64,000 nt of DNA, taken from contig JAPTHR010000001.1 of assembly GCA_029228645.1 (NCBI GenBank), positions 62,001-126,000 of the forward strand, in the 5' to 3' direction. The notes under the pieces were generated by a model. It did not search any database. It worked only from the letters and a program-made list of their open reading frames with translations, and was not told the origin of the DNA. The position numbers and the translations under genes were made by a program. The stretch comes from Gammaproteobacteria bacterium Milos-ODIII6 (GTDB taxonomy: Bacteria > Pseudomonadota > Gammaproteobacteria > Chromatiales > Chromatiaceae). Shown here one piece after another: positions 29,199 to 39,175 of this stretch. How positions within the stretch are numbered: position 1 is the stretch's first letter; each line of letters opens with the position of its first letter.

Positions 29199-30482
29199 AT
29201 GAGCCAGACCGAAACCCGAATCTCCGACATTGGCGCCTACATGGCCGAACTCGGTCAGCGCGCCCGGGCCGCTTCACGCCGCCTCGCGGCAGCCGACAGC
29301 AACGCCAAGAACGCCGCTCTCAACGCGATTGCGGACGATCTCGAGGCCAACCGTGCCGCACTGATCGAGGAGAACCGAAGAGATCTCGAGGCCGGTCGGG
29401 CCAAGGGCCTGGATGCGGCCCTGCTGGATCGACTGGAACTGAACGACACGCGCATCGATAGCATGATCGAGGGCCTGCGCCAGATCGCGGCCCTGCCGGA
29501 TCCGATCGGCGAGATCTCCAACCTGAAATACCGCCCCAGTGGCATCCAGGTGGGCCGCATGCGCGTTCCTCTGGGTGTGGTCGGGATCATCTACGAGTCG
29601 CGTCCGAACGTGACCGCGGACGCCGCCGCGCTGTGCCTCAAGTCCGGCAATGCGACCGTGCTGCGTGGTGGCTCGGAGGCCTTCCACTCCAACCAGGCCA
29701 TTGCGGGCTGCATTCAACGCGGTCTCGAACACGCCGGCCTGCCCGCGCATGCGGTGCAGGTGCTGGCAACCACCGACCGCGCCGCGGTCGGCGCCATGAT
29801 CACGCAGCCGGAGCACATCGACGTGATCATTCCGCGCGGTGGCAAGGGGCTGATCGAGCGCATCAGCGCCGAGGCCAGAGTGCCGGTGATCAAACACCTC
29901 GACGGCATCTGCCACGTGTACATCGATGACGAGGCCGATCCGCAGAAGGCCTTCGACGTGGCGATCAATGCCAAGACGCAGCGCTACGGCACCTGCAACA
30001 CCATGGAGACGCTGCTGGTCAACGCCACCGTGGCCGAGGACATCCTGCCCTCTCTGGCGAAGGCCTATGCAGAGAAAGGCGTCGAGCTGCGCGGTTGCGA
30101 GGCCACCTGCGCCATTCTCGGTGACCGCTGTATCGCCGCCAGCGCGCAGGACTGGGACACCGAGTACCTCGCGCCGATCCTGTCCATCCGCGTGGTGGAA
30201 GCACTCGAAGACGCCATCGAGCACATCAACACCCACAGCTCGCAGCACACCGACAGCATCGTCACCGAGAACATCACCAAGGCCCGCCGCTTCCTGCGCG
30301 AGGTCGACTCCAGCTCGGTCATGGTGAACGCCTCGACCCGATTCGCCGACGGCTTCGAATACGGTCTTGGTGCAGAGATCGGCATCTCCACCGACAAGTT
30401 CCACGCGCGTGGCCCCGTGGGCCTGGAAGGACTCACCTCGGTGAAGTGGGTGGTACTTGGCGACGGACACATCAGGACCTGA
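29199..30482 (+). CDS. proA: Gamma-glutamyl phosphate reductase
   Basis: This 427-residue enzyme of proline synthesis reduces gamma-glutamyl phosphate to the semialdehyde with NADPH. Visible blocks are [41 protein letters not shown] and the catalytic Cys in [13 protein letters not shown]. Its place between holA and nadD matches Pseudomonas. proB is not in the window. Confidence 0.97.
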   Translation: MSQTETRISDIGAYMAELGQRARAASRRLAAADSNAKNAALNAIADDLEANRAALIEENRRDLEAGRAKGLDAALLDRLELNDTRIDSMIEGLRQIAALPDPIGEISNLKYRPSGIQVGRMRVPLGVVGIIYESRPNVTADAAALCLKSGNATVLRGGSEAFHSNQAIAGCIQRGLEHAGLPAHAVQVLATTDRAAVGAMITQPEHIDVIIPRGGKGLIERISAEARVPVIKHLDGICHVYIDDEADPQKAFDVAINAKTQRYGTCNTMETLLVNATVAEDILPSLAKAYAEKGVELRGCEATCAILGDRCIAASAQDWDTEYLAPILSIRVVEALEDAIEHINTHSSQHTDSIVTENITKARRFLREVDSSSVMVNASTRFADGFEYGLGAEIGISTDKFHARGPVGLEGLTSVKWVVLGDGHIRT

Positions 30483-30490
30483 ACAAAATT

Positions 30491-30672
30491 CCTCCCCACC
30501 CCTGCCCTTCCCACAAGTGGGGAGGGTGCCAAAGAAACCCCTCCTCCACTTGTGAGTGGTGCCAAAGAAACCCCTCCTCCACTTGTGAGTGGTGCCAAAG
30601 AAACTCCACCCCCACTTGTGAGGGTGCCAAAGAAACCCCTCCCCCACTTGTGGGGGAGGTTGGGAGGGGGAT
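30491..30672. repeat. Tandem 33-bp repeat array bordered by inverted GC-rich units
   Basis: Between proA and nadD a unit beginning GTGCCAAAGAAAC recurs at 30526, 30559, 30592 and 30624 (periods 33, 33 and 32 bp). Each copy carries a variant of CCTCC-CCACTTGTG. The last copy contains a strong hairpin, CCTCCCCCAC with GTGGGGGAGG, at about 30638-30659. The left edge (30491-30526) and right edge (30638-30672) are inverted relatives of each other and of the segment at 16671-16710. It looks like a dispersed REP-type element whose core has been amplified. No coding frame is credible. Confidence 0.75.
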
Positions 30673-30683
30673 AGCATCTTCAC

Positions 30684-31307
30684 ATGATCGGCATCCTCGG
30701 CGGCACCTTCGATCCCATCCATCACGGGCATCTGCGCATTGCGCTCGACGCGGTGGAAGGCCTGGCACTGAGCGAGGTCAGATTGATACCGCTGGCGCAG
30801 GCGGTGCACCGCGAACAGCCTGTCGCCAGCACACAGCAGCGGCTCGACATGCTGCGACTCGCCACTCGAAACCATCCCCTGTACACCCTGGACGACCGGG
30901 AAATCCGGCGTGGCGGACCCTCGTACATGGTCGATACCCTCGCGTCCCTGCAACGCGAGCTGCCCGGCGAGTCACTCTGCCTGCTGCTGGGATCGGACGC
31001 CTTCAACGGCTTCATGCGATGGCGCGACCCGGAGGGTATCCTGCGGCTCGCCAACCTGGCGGTGCTGCAGCGCCCGGGTTACCGGCTCCCGGAGGACGGC
31101 GCCCTGCGCCGACTCACCCGCGGGCACCAATGCGAGGCCGTCGAGCTCAACTCTCATGCAGCCGGTCGCATCGCTTTCCTGGAGGTCACCCAACTTGAGA
31201 TCGCCGCCAGCGACATCCGCCAGCGCTTGCGCGACGGCCGAGACCCGTCCTGGCTGATGCCGCAGGCAGTGATTGACTATGTCGCGACCCACCGACTCTA
31301 CCGTTGA
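30684..31307 (+). CDS. nadD: Nicotinate-nucleotide adenylyltransferase
   Basis: The 207-residue enzyme begins MIGILGGTFDPIHHGHLRIA, with the nucleotidyl-transferase GGTFDPIHxGH motif. Near the C-terminus it has the ISxTxIR-type block, here IAASDIRQRL. It makes nicotinic acid adenine dinucleotide from NaMN and ATP. The ATG lies 11 bp after the tandem repeat array. Confidence 0.96.
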   Translation: MIGILGGTFDPIHHGHLRIALDAVEGLALSEVRLIPLAQAVHREQPVASTQQRLDMLRLATRNHPLYTLDDREIRRGGPSYMVDTLASLQRELPGESLCLLLGSDAFNGFMRWRDPEGILRLANLAVLQRPGYRLPEDGALRRLTRGHQCEAVELNSHAAGRIAFLEVTQLEIAASDIRQRLRDGRDPSWLMPQAVIDYVATHRLYR

Positions 31308-31388
31308 AGACGTTCTATCGAGCGCCGCACTCACAGGTCCGCGCAATGGTTTAGAATTGAGCATGTCGAAGATCTTTCCGGATGCCCT

Positions 31389-31748
31389 ATGCAGGTAGAA
31401 GAACTGCGCGACCTCGTGGTCGCGACCCTCGAAGACATGAAGGCCAAAGATATCAGCGTGATCGATGTGCGCGGCCGTACCGTCATTGCGGATTACCTCG
31501 TGATCGCCTCGGGCACCTCCGAGCGCCACGTGAAATCGACCGCCGAGGCGGTCGCCTTCAAGGCCAAGCAGGCCGGCGAGGCCGCCATAGGCGAAGAGGG
31601 TATCAAGGAAGGCGAATGGGCCCTGGTCGACCTCAACGGGGTGGTGGTACATGTCATGCAGGCGCGCGTGCGCGACTACTACCAGATCGAAAAGCTGTGG
31701 GAAGTCGACCCCAAAGCGGCCGAAAAACTGAGTAAGGAACGCGGCTGA
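31389..31748 (+). CDS. rsfS: Ribosomal silencing factor RsfS
   Basis: The 119-residue Iojap/RsfS protein has the signature VIDVRGRTVIADYLVIASGTS and GEWALVDLNGVVVHVM. It binds uL14 and blocks subunit joining when nutrients are low. It lies between nadD and rlmH, as is usual. Confidence 0.96.
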   Translation: MQVEELRDLVVATLEDMKAKDISVIDVRGRTVIADYLVIASGTSERHVKSTAEAVAFKAKQAGEAAIGEEGIKEGEWALVDLNGVVVHVMQARVRDYYQIEKLWEVDPKAAEKLSKERG

Positions 31749-31781
31749 ATCCGGTTCACGTTCAGGGCCGCGCCCGCAAAG

Positions 31782-32255
31782 ATGAACCTCCACCTGATCG
31801 CCATTGGCGACCGAATGCCTGCCTGGGTACAACAGGGATACACGGAGTACGCCAAGCGCCTGCCCTCCGAGTGTTCTCTCCGATTGCTTGAAATCGCCGC
31901 CGGCAAACGTGGCAAGAACGCGGACATCGCACGCATCCTGCGTGACGAGGGCGAACGCATGCTGGCTGCCATCCCCAAAGGGGCACGCGTGATCGCGCTC
32001 GAGGTCAAGGGGCGCAACTGGTCGACCGAACAACTGGCGCAACAACTGGACACCTGGATGGCGGGAGGCCAGGACGTGGCGTTGCTGGTCGGCGGCCCGG
32101 AAGGCCTCTCCGAGGCCGCTCGCGCGGCCGCGGCACAGCAATGGTCGCTCTCGCCACTGACCCTGCCTCATCCGATGGTGCGGGTGATCCTCGCAGAGCA
32201 GCTCTACCGCGCCTGGAGCATCCTGCGCAATCATCCCTATCACCGCGCCGGCTGA
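31782..32255 (+). CDS. rlmH: 23S rRNA pseudouridine-1915 N3-methyltransferase
   Basis: The 157-residue SPOUT methyltransferase begins [20 protein letters not shown] and has the SAM knot [11 protein letters not shown] followed by the C-terminal [23 protein letters not shown] region. The length and the position after rsfS are standard. Confidence 0.96.
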   Translation: MNLHLIAIGDRMPAWVQQGYTEYAKRLPSECSLRLLEIAAGKRGKNADIARILRDEGERMLAAIPKGARVIALEVKGRNWSTEQLAQQLDTWMAGGQDVALLVGGPEGLSEAARAAAAQQWSLSPLTLPHPMVRVILAEQLYRAWSILRNHPYHRAG

Positions 32256-32280
32256 TCCTCAACTTCTGCACGCGCAAGGC

Positions 32281-32841
32281 ATGCTGATTCTCGCTTCCCA
32301 ATCCCCACGCCGTGCGGAACTGCTGCAGCAGATCGGGGTCGCTTTTCGCTGCCTGCCGGCGGACATCGACGAGACGCCGCTTCAGGGTGAGTCGGCGAGG
32401 GATTACGTCCGGCGCATGGCGATCGACAAGGCTCGCGCGGTGCACGCCAGCCATCCCGGTGACATGGTGCTCGGATCCGACACGACCGTGGTTCTGGACG
32501 GCAGCATCCTGGGCAAGCCGGCGGACCGTGAACACGGCATCGCTCTATTGCAGCAACTCGCTGGAAAGACCCATCGGGTGCTGACCGGCGTGGCGCTGGT
32601 CCACGCCACGGTGGACTACGCGCTGAGCGAGAGCGAGGTACGCTTCCGCGCTATCGATCCGGTCGAAGCGGCGCGCTACTGGGAGAGTGGGGAACCGCAG
32701 GACAAGGCCGGTGGCTATGCGATCCAGGGGCTCGGCGCGGTGTTCGTGGAACGTATCTCCGGCAGCTATTCCGGGATCATGGGTCTGCCCCTTTTCGAGA
32801 CCGCGCAGCTGCTCCGTGGCATCGGTCTGCAGCGACCTTGA
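32281..32841 (+). CDS. maf: Maf-family nucleoside triphosphate pyrophosphatase
   Basis: The 186-residue protein has LILASQSPRRAELL, the active-site SDTTVVLDG and a C-terminal GGYAIQGLGAVFVERISGSY followed by SGIMGLPLFE. The latter resembles the YhdE branch, which acts on dTTP and UTP. Position before rng matches the E. coli yhdE-rng order. Confidence 0.93.
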   Translation: MLILASQSPRRAELLQQIGVAFRCLPADIDETPLQGESARDYVRRMAIDKARAVHASHPGDMVLGSDTTVVLDGSILGKPADREHGIALLQQLAGKTHRVLTGVALVHATVDYALSESEVRFRAIDPVEAARYWESGEPQDKAGGYAIQGLGAVFVERISGSYSGIMGLPLFETAQLLRGIGLQRP

Positions 32842-32859
32842 GGGTGCTAGACTCCGCCC

Positions 32860-34308
32860 ATGAGCGAAGAAATCCTGATCAACGTCACCCCACCCGAGAC
32901 CCGCGTGGCCGTGGTCGAGAACGGTGTGGTCCAGGAGATCATCATCGAGCGCACCGGCAAGCGCGGCCTGGTGGGGAATATCTATAAGGGCAAGGTCTGC
33001 CGGGTACTGCCCGGGATGCAGGCGGCATTCGTCGACATCGGACTCGAACGGGCCGCCTTCCTGCACGCATCGGACATCCATACCAAAAGTGGCCACAGCG
33101 AGCTGATCACCGACCTGGTGCAGGAAGGCGGACAGATCGTGGTGCAGGTGGTCAAGGACCCGATCGGCAGCAAGGGCGCGCGCCTGACCACCAACATCTC
33201 CATCCCCTCGCGCTACATGGTGTTCATGCCGAACATGCACAGCGTGGGTGTCTCGCAGAAGATCGAGGACGAAGACGAGCGCAGTCGCCTGCGCGGCATC
33301 CTCGGCAGCTTCGCGGAGACTTCGGAGCTGCCGTCCGGGTTCATTGCCCGCACCGCCGCCGATAGCGCCAGCGAGGAGGCCCTGCAGCACGACATGGCGT
33401 TCCTGCAACGCCTGTGGGGATCGATCGTGGAGAAGGCGGTCACCGCCAAGGCGCTGGAGGTGATCCACGAGGACCTGCCGCTGGGGCTGCGCGCGCTGCG
33501 CGACCTGGTCGGGCCGGAAGTGGAGCGGGTACGTATCGACTCGCGCTCGACCTTCGAAAAGGCGCGCCAGTTCGCCTTCAAGTTTCTGCCCGACAGCGAT
33601 GCCCAGATCGAGTATTACCCCGGTGAGCGGCCGGTGTTCGACCTGTACGGGGTGGAGGACGAGATCCAGAAGGCGCTCAGGCGCACCGTGGATCTCAAGT
33701 CCGGGGGCCACGTGGTCATCGATCAGACCGAGGCGATGACCACCATCGACGTCAACACCGGCGCCTTCGTCGGACACCGCACCCTCGAAGAGACCATCTT
33801 CAAGACCAACCTCGAGGCGGCGCAGGCGATCTGCCGCCAGCTGCGCCTGCGCAACCTGGGCGGGATCATCATCATCGATTTCATCGACATGACCGACCCG
33901 GAACACAAGCGCCAGGTGATCCGCGCGCTGGAGCGCTGCCTGGCGCGTGATCACGCCAAGACCCACATCACCGAGGTCTCGGCCCTGGGGCTGGTGGAGA
34001 TGACACGCAAACGCACGCGCGAATCCCTGGAGCAGGTGATGTGCGAGGCCTGCCCCACCTGCAGCGGCCGCGGCACGATCAAAACGGTCGTGACCACCTG
34101 CTACGAAATCTTCCGCGAGATCCTGCGTGAGTGCCGCCAGTTCGATGTGGAGCAACTGCTGGTGCTGGCCGCCCCCGAGGTCATCGACCTGCTCCTGGAC
34201 GAGGAGTCGCAAACGCTGGCGGAACTCGAACAGTTCATCGGCAAGCCAATCAAGCTGCAGGCCGAGGCACTCTACACACAGGAACAGTACGACGTCGTCC
34301 TGGTCTGA
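32860..34308 (+). CDS. rng: Ribonuclease G
   Basis: The 482-residue protein has an S1 domain (GNIYKGKVCRVLPGMQAAFVDIG), the catalytic DNase I-like region with VIDQTEAMTTIDVNTG, and the Zn-link CEACPTCSGRG. It lacks the long C-terminal scaffold of RNase E, so it is RNase G, which matures 16S rRNA 5' ends and decays some mRNAs. It is followed 6 bp later by yhdP. Confidence 0.97.
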   Translation: MSEEILINVTPPETRVAVVENGVVQEIIIERTGKRGLVGNIYKGKVCRVLPGMQAAFVDIGLERAAFLHASDIHTKSGHSELITDLVQEGGQIVVQVVKDPIGSKGARLTTNISIPSRYMVFMPNMHSVGVSQKIEDEDERSRLRGILGSFAETSELPSGFIARTAADSASEEALQHDMAFLQRLWGSIVEKAVTAKALEVIHEDLPLGLRALRDLVGPEVERVRIDSRSTFEKARQFAFKFLPDSDAQIEYYPGERPVFDLYGVEDEIQKALRRTVDLKSGGHVVIDQTEAMTTIDVNTGAFVGHRTLEETIFKTNLEAAQAICRQLRLRNLGGIIIIDFIDMTDPEHKRQVIRALERCLARDHAKTHITEVSALGLVEMTRKRTRESLEQVMCEACPTCSGRGTIKTVVTTCYEIFREILRECRQFDVEQLLVLAAPEVIDLLLDEESQTLAELEQFIGKPIKLQAEALYTQEQYDVVLV

Positions 34309-34314
34309 TCGGGC

Positions 34315-37300
34315 ATGAAACATGTCACCCGCTGGGGAGGTCGGCTGCTGCTGTTCGTGATCATCGCCTGGGGCGTACTCGCCCTGGCGGCCCGCATTGC
34401 CACCCCCTTGCTGGAATACGCGCACGACCCGCTCGCCAACTGGCTCGCGGAGCGGATCGGCCAGCCGGTACAGTTCGGCCGGATGCACGCCAGCTGGTGG
34501 GGGGTCGGTCCGCGCCTGAAGCTGGAGGATGTGCGCATTGGATCGGGCGACGATTCGGTCGCGCTGCAGAGCGTGAGCATCGACCTCAGCCACCTGAGCC
34601 TGTTGCGCGGGCGGCTGCTGGACGCCCTGCGGCTGACCCTGGACGGCATGCAACTGACCCTGGTGCGCGAGGCCGATCGGCGCATTCACCTGGCAGGCCT
34701 GCCCAGTTTCGCCAGGCGCGAAGCAACACAGGCCCCCGGGAGCGCGGGCGACGGGAACAGCGGGCTGCCCCTGCCGCGCCATCTGCGCCTGCGGCATACC
34801 CGGCTGCGCTGGCTCGACCATGTACGCGCAGCCGACGCGGTGGTGATCGACGACATCGACCTCGACCTGGTGCGCCGCGACCGGGACCTCGAGTTGCGCG
34901 CGCGCCTCAAGAGCGAACTCGGGAATGCCCGCTTCAGCGCCCGGATCACGGGCTTTCTGGGACAGGACAACTGGGATGGCAGCAGCTACCTGCAGGTGGA
35001 GGGGCTGCCACTGCGGCGACTCCTGTCCGCCTACCTGCCCGACCGGTACGAGATTCTGGCTGGACGGCTGCGCGGCGAGATCTGGCAGGAGTGGCGCCAG
35101 GCCACCGAGGTCAGCACCCGCGGTCGCTTCGCCCTGCGTGATCTGGACCTCCGTCTGGAGGCCGCCGAGCCACGCCGGTTTCAGGCCCGGACCATCGCAG
35201 GCGAGATCGATTACCGGCGTCGCTCCGAGGGGGAGTGGCGCCTGCTGCTGAACGAGCTGCGGCTGGATGCCGGGCGCGAGCTTCCCGAACAGGTGGCCGT
35301 ACTCGCCATTCACCGTCAGCGCAGCGCGAGCGGACGGCAGTTCGAGGTAGGCGCCAACGGTCTGCCCGTGCGGATGCTCAGCGACCTGGCCGCGGTGCTG
35401 CCGCTGGACGCGCCGTTGGGCACTGCCCTGCAGGGGCTGCAACCGGATGGCACGGTCCGCGACCTGCGCCTCTCGCTCAGCATGGGCAAACAGCCCGCGT
35501 GGGCCGTGAATGCCAAGGTTCGCGATTTGTCGGTGCAGCCGTGGCGGTCGATACCCGCTATCGAGGGGCTCGATCTGCGCCTGTATGGCAGCTCCGAACA
35601 GGCCCGCCTGCAGCTCGAAGGCAAGGACCTGCGCATCGACGCGCAGCCCTTGTTTCGCGCGCCGCATACGGTCAATCGCCTGAGCGGCCATCTCGACTGG
35701 CAGCCGCGCGCCGATGGCTGGCTGCTGTTCAGCGACGATCTCGTCCTGAGCACGCCGAAGCTGCAAAGCTCGGCCTGGTTCGAGTACCACCACTCGGGCA
35801 CCGAAGCGGGCAGTCTGCAGCTGCAGGCGCGGATCGAGTCGATCGACGTCGCCGCCGTGCATGACTACCTGCCCGCCGGGGTCATGAGCCCGAAACTGGT
35901 TCAGTGGCTGCAGCGTTCGCTCAGCAGCGGTCAGCTGCAGCAAACCGATGTCCTGATCAGTGGACCGCTGCAGGACTTCCCTTTCCACCGCACCTACAAT
36001 GGCAGCTTCGAAATCGTGGGCCTGACGCGCGACACGCCGCTGCAATACAACCCGGACTGGCCCACACTGAGTGACCTGAGCGCGCGCCTCTTCTTCCACG
36101 GCAACAGCCTGGATATCGACCTCCTCGAGGGCCGGATTTTCGACAGCCGGTTCGTATACGCGCGGGCGCACATCGACAGCCTCGCGCCGACCAGCCCGCT
36201 GCGCATCGATGGACGCCTGCGCGGACCTCTGCAGGACCAGCTGCAGGTACTGCGACAACCCGCCCTGGTGAAGGATTTCGGACATATCGCGCGCCAACTG
36301 TCGGCCACTGGCGATGCCCTGCTGGACCTGAAACTGCAAATCCCGCTGAAGCGTGGGCACGCGCCCTACCAGCTCGACGGCACGCTCCGGTTCCTCAAAA
36401 ACCGGCTTGCGCTGGCGGGCTGGGACCTGCAACTTGAGCAGGTTCAGGGTGACCTGAAGATCGGCCTGGATGCGATCCGGGCGAGCGGGCTCACGGGGAC
36501 GGCGTTCGGCGCGCCGGTGAGCGTGGACGTCATTCCGAACGACGCCAGCACACGCATTCACGCGCGCACGGAATGGCCGGTATCGACGCTCCAGCAACGC
36601 TTTCCCAGACTGCCGCTACAGGCGGCCGCCGGTTCCGCCGAATTCGAACTGGACATCGCCATCCCGCGCGCCAGGACGAGCCCGGGAAAACCGGTGCAGA
36701 TCGCCGTCTCCAGCGACCTCGAGGGAATCCGCCTGGACCTGCCCGAGCCCCTCGGTAAAACCGCCGGCGAGCAGCGCAGCCTGAAAGTGGACGTCCCGGT
36801 CGGCAACCGCACCGGGCCGATAAGAGTCCGCTACCACGCCGGTCGCCTGGACGCCGTGGTCAGTGGTGATGGCGAGCGTGCTGAGATCCGCTTTGACCGC
36901 GGCCGCAGCGAGCTGCCGGGAGAGCCCGGTTTGCGCGTGCTGGCGAAGCTGCCGCAGGTCGACCTTGCACAATGGCGGCGACTCTCGGCCCGCCTGCCGA
37001 AGGGCGACAAACCGCTGCCCTGGCGCCTCGAACTGGCCACCCCGTCACTGTCACTGGACGCCCTGACGTTCGCGGATATGCGGGTCGACGCGAGTGCCAG
37101 CAAGGGGAACGTCAATGCGCGCCTGGAGGGTCCCCAACTGGCGGGGGACATCCGCTACCGCGGCGGGACCCAGCCCATCCTGACAGCGGCAATCGAACGC
37201 CTTCACTTGTCGCTGCCCCCCCGGGAGGCGACACCCGGGCCCTTGCCCGATCCCGGCAGCGGCCCGGATCCACGTGCGCTGCCCAGAATCGACCTGCAGT

Positions 37301-38271
37301 GCAGCCGGTTGCGTCTCAACGATGCCGATCTGGGCGAGCTGGTCGTCTCGCTGCAGCCGATCGTCAGCGGCAGCCGGATCAAGAAAGTGTCGCTCGACGG
37401 CCCGGCGGGCAGGCTGCAGGCCGAGGGTCACTGGCAATGGAAAAACGCGCGCGCGCACACTCATCTGAACGGCGGCCTGCAATCGCCCGACCTGGGTGAA
37501 CTGCTGCACGCCTTTGGTCAGCCGCGCCATATACAGGGGGCGGAAAGCAGCATCGAATTCGATCTCGACTGGCCGGGCAACCCGGCCCAGCTGCACCGGG
37601 CCACGCTGAATGGCTCCGTGGATCTCGAGATATCCGAGGGTCGCCTGTCCGAGATCGAACCCGGGGTCACGCGGGTGCTTGGCCTGCTCAGCCTGGATGC
37701 GCTGAAACGCCGCCTCAAATTCGACTTCGGTGACTTGCTCAAGCAGGGGTACAGCTTCGACCGCATCGACGGTCAGTTCGAACTGGACAAGGGCCAGGCA
37801 AACACCCGCGACCTGGTCGTCGACGGGCCCTCCGGAAAGATCGAGCTCGGGGGACGCATCGGCCTGGCTGAGCGGGACTTCGACCAGGTGGTCCAGGTCG
37901 CCCCAAAACTGGATGCGACCCTGATCATCGCCAGTACCATCGCGGGTGGGCCACTGGCCGGGGCAGCCACTTTCCTGGCGCAGCGTCTGCTGTCCGAGGA
38001 AGTCGACCGGATCAATCGCTTCGAGTATGCCGTTACCGGCACCTGGGACAACCCGCAGCTGACACCGCTGCAAAGCGGCGGGCCGCTGTCACAGCTCGTG
38101 CATGGTCTCAGTGGCCGCCGCGCGGAAGCAAAGACCCAGGTGCAGGAGGACGCCATCGACGAAACCCGAACCCGCCCGAAAAAGAACCTCCTGGAGAAGC
38201 TGCTCGGCAAGCGGGGCGAGCGGAAGAGTGGCGATTCCGCCACGGAATCGGCCTTCCCGGGGGGCGAATGA
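34315..38271 (+). CDS. yhdP: AsmA-family YhdP-like envelope protein
   Basis: This very long protein (1318 residues) has one N-terminal membrane helix (LLLFVIIAWGVLALAARIA) and a long periplasmic beta-rich region. Its AsmA2-like end contains GLLSLDALKRRLKFDFGDLLKQGYSFD. YhdP, TamB and YdbH form bridges that move phospholipids to the outer membrane in E. coli. The C-terminal about 50 residues are basic and low-complexity. Order rng-yhdP-nit-tldD is standard. Confidence 0.93.
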   Translation: MKHVTRWGGRLLLFVIIAWGVLALAARIATPLLEYAHDPLANWLAERIGQPVQFGRMHASWWGVGPRLKLEDVRIGSGDDSVALQSVSIDLSHLSLLRGRLLDALRLTLDGMQLTLVREADRRIHLAGLPSFARREATQAPGSAGDGNSGLPLPRHLRLRHTRLRWLDHVRAADAVVIDDIDLDLVRRDRDLELRARLKSELGNARFSARITGFLGQDNWDGSSYLQVEGLPLRRLLSAYLPDRYEILAGRLRGEIWQEWRQATEVSTRGRFALRDLDLRLEAAEPRRFQARTIAGEIDYRRRSEGEWRLLLNELRLDAGRELPEQVAVLAIHRQRSASGRQFEVGANGLPVRMLSDLAAVLPLDAPLGTALQGLQPDGTVRDLRLSLSMGKQPAWAVNAKVRDLSVQPWRSIPAIEGLDLRLYGSSEQARLQLEGKDLRIDAQPLFRAPHTVNRLSGHLDWQPRADGWLLFSDDLVLSTPKLQSSAWFEYHHSGTEAGSLQLQARIESIDVAAVHDYLPAGVMSPKLVQWLQRSLSSGQLQQTDVLISGPLQDFPFHRTYNGSFEIVGLTRDTPLQYNPDWPTLSDLSARLFFHGNSLDIDLLEGRIFDSRFVYARAHIDSLAPTSPLRIDGRLRGPLQDQLQVLRQPALVKDFGHIARQLSATGDALLDLKLQIPLKRGHAPYQLDGTLRFLKNRLALAGWDLQLEQVQGDLKIGLDAIRASGLTGTAFGAPVSVDVIPNDASTRIHARTEWPVSTLQQRFPRLPLQAAAGSAEFELDIAIPRARTSPGKPVQIAVSSDLEGIRLDLPEPLGKTAGEQRSLKVDVPVGNRTGPIRVRYHAGRLDAVVSGDGERAEIRFDRGRSELPGEPGLRVLAKLPQVDLAQWRRLSARLPKGDKPLPWRLELATPSLSLDALTFADMRVDASASKGNVNARLEGPQLAGDIRYRGGTQPILTAAIERLHLSLPPREATPGPLPDPGSGPDPRALPRIDLQCSRLRLNDADLGELVVSLQPIVSGSRIKKVSLDGPAGRLQAEGHWQWKNARAHTHLNGGLQSPDLGELLHAFGQPRHIQGAESSIEFDLDWPGNPAQLHRATLNGSVDLEISEGRLSEIEPGVTRVLGLLSLDALKRRLKFDFGDLLKQGYSFDRIDGQFELDKGQANTRDLVVDGPSGKIELGGRIGLAERDFDQVVQVAPKLDATLIIASTIAGGPLAGAATFLAQRLLSEEVDRINRFEYAVTGTWDNPQLTPLQSGGPLSQLVHGLSGRRAEAKTQVQEDAIDETRTRPKKNLLEKLLGKRGERKSGDSATESAFPGGE

Positions 38272-38329
38272 GTCCGCAAAATCCTTGCTATGATGAGCGC
38301 GCTTTCCCTGTTGTATACGCGAGTGCCCA

Positions 38330-39160
38330 ATGAGCAGTAGCCCCGTCAAAGTCGCCGCCATTCAACTTGCCTCAGGCACGAATGTGAACGCCAACCTGCT
38401 GGCCACCGAGAAACTGCTCGAAGAAGCCGCGAAACAGGGCGTATCACTGGCGGTGCTGCCGGAGAATTTCGCCTTTCTCGGCGCCGACAGCGCCGATGCC
38501 CTGCCCTTCCGCGAGAACGAGGGAGACGGCCCGCTGCAGGAATTCCTGTCACGCCTCGCGGGGCGCCTCGGGCTCTGGATCGTCGGAGGCACTATCCCGC
38601 TCGAAGGCGTGGACCAGTCGCGCTGGCGGGCTGCCAGCCTGGTTTTCGACGACAGGGGACGCGAGGTCGCCCGCTACGACAAGCGCCACCTGTTCGACGT
38701 CAACCTGGTCGAGTCCGGAGAGCACTACAAGGAATCCGACACCATCGAGCCTGGTGACAAAGTGGTCGTGGTGGACACTCCCGCGGGCAAGCTCGGGCTT
38801 GCCGTCTGTTACGATCTGCGCTTTCCCGAACTGTTCCGCGCCATGCTCGACCAGGGCGCCGAAATTTTTTCCCTGCCCGCCGCCTTCACCGCGGTCACCG
38901 GGCGGGCCCACTGGGATGTGTTGGTGCGCGCCCGGGCCATCGAGAACCTCGCTTATGTGATTGCCGCCGCACAGGGCGGGTTTCACAACACGGGACGCGA
39001 GACCTACGGCCACAGCATGATCGTCGATCCGTGGGGTTCGGTGCTCGACCGCCGGGAGCGCGGCAACGGCCTTGCAATCGCGACCATCAATCCCGATTTC
39101 CAGACAAGCACCCGCCGCAATTTCCCCAGTCTTACGCACCGCCGACTGCGCTGCAAATGA
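38330..39160 (+). CDS. Nit1-type carbon-nitrogen hydrolase (deaminated glutathione amidase-like)
   Basis: The 276-residue nitrilase-superfamily protein has the Glu-Lys-Cys triad in LPENFAF, YDKRHLFDV and VCYDLRFPE. These and the RRNFPSLTHRR end resemble Nit1, which repairs deaminated glutathione. The start at 38330 is chosen; a possible -10 box (TATGAT) lies about 40 bp upstream. Confidence 0.9.
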   Translation: MSSSPVKVAAIQLASGTNVNANLLATEKLLEEAAKQGVSLAVLPENFAFLGADSADALPFRENEGDGPLQEFLSRLAGRLGLWIVGGTIPLEGVDQSRWRAASLVFDDRGREVARYDKRHLFDVNLVESGEHYKESDTIEPGDKVVVVDTPAGKLGLAVCYDLRFPELFRAMLDQGAEIFSLPAAFTAVTGRAHWDVLVRARAIENLAYVIAAAQGGFHNTGRETYGHSMIVDPWGSVLDRRERGNGLAIATINPDFQTSTRRNFPSLTHRRLRCK

Positions 39161-39175
39161 ACCAGGAAAACCGCT

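Noticed and set aside
30526-30655. CRISPR array
   Set aside because: The 33-bp units are directly adjacent with no unique spacers, and no cas genes occur nearby.
32545-36597. 1350-codon open frame on the minus strand
   Set aside because: It lies opposite maf, rng and yhdP, whose motifs are clear. It is a mirror frame caused by high GC and has no recognisable domains.
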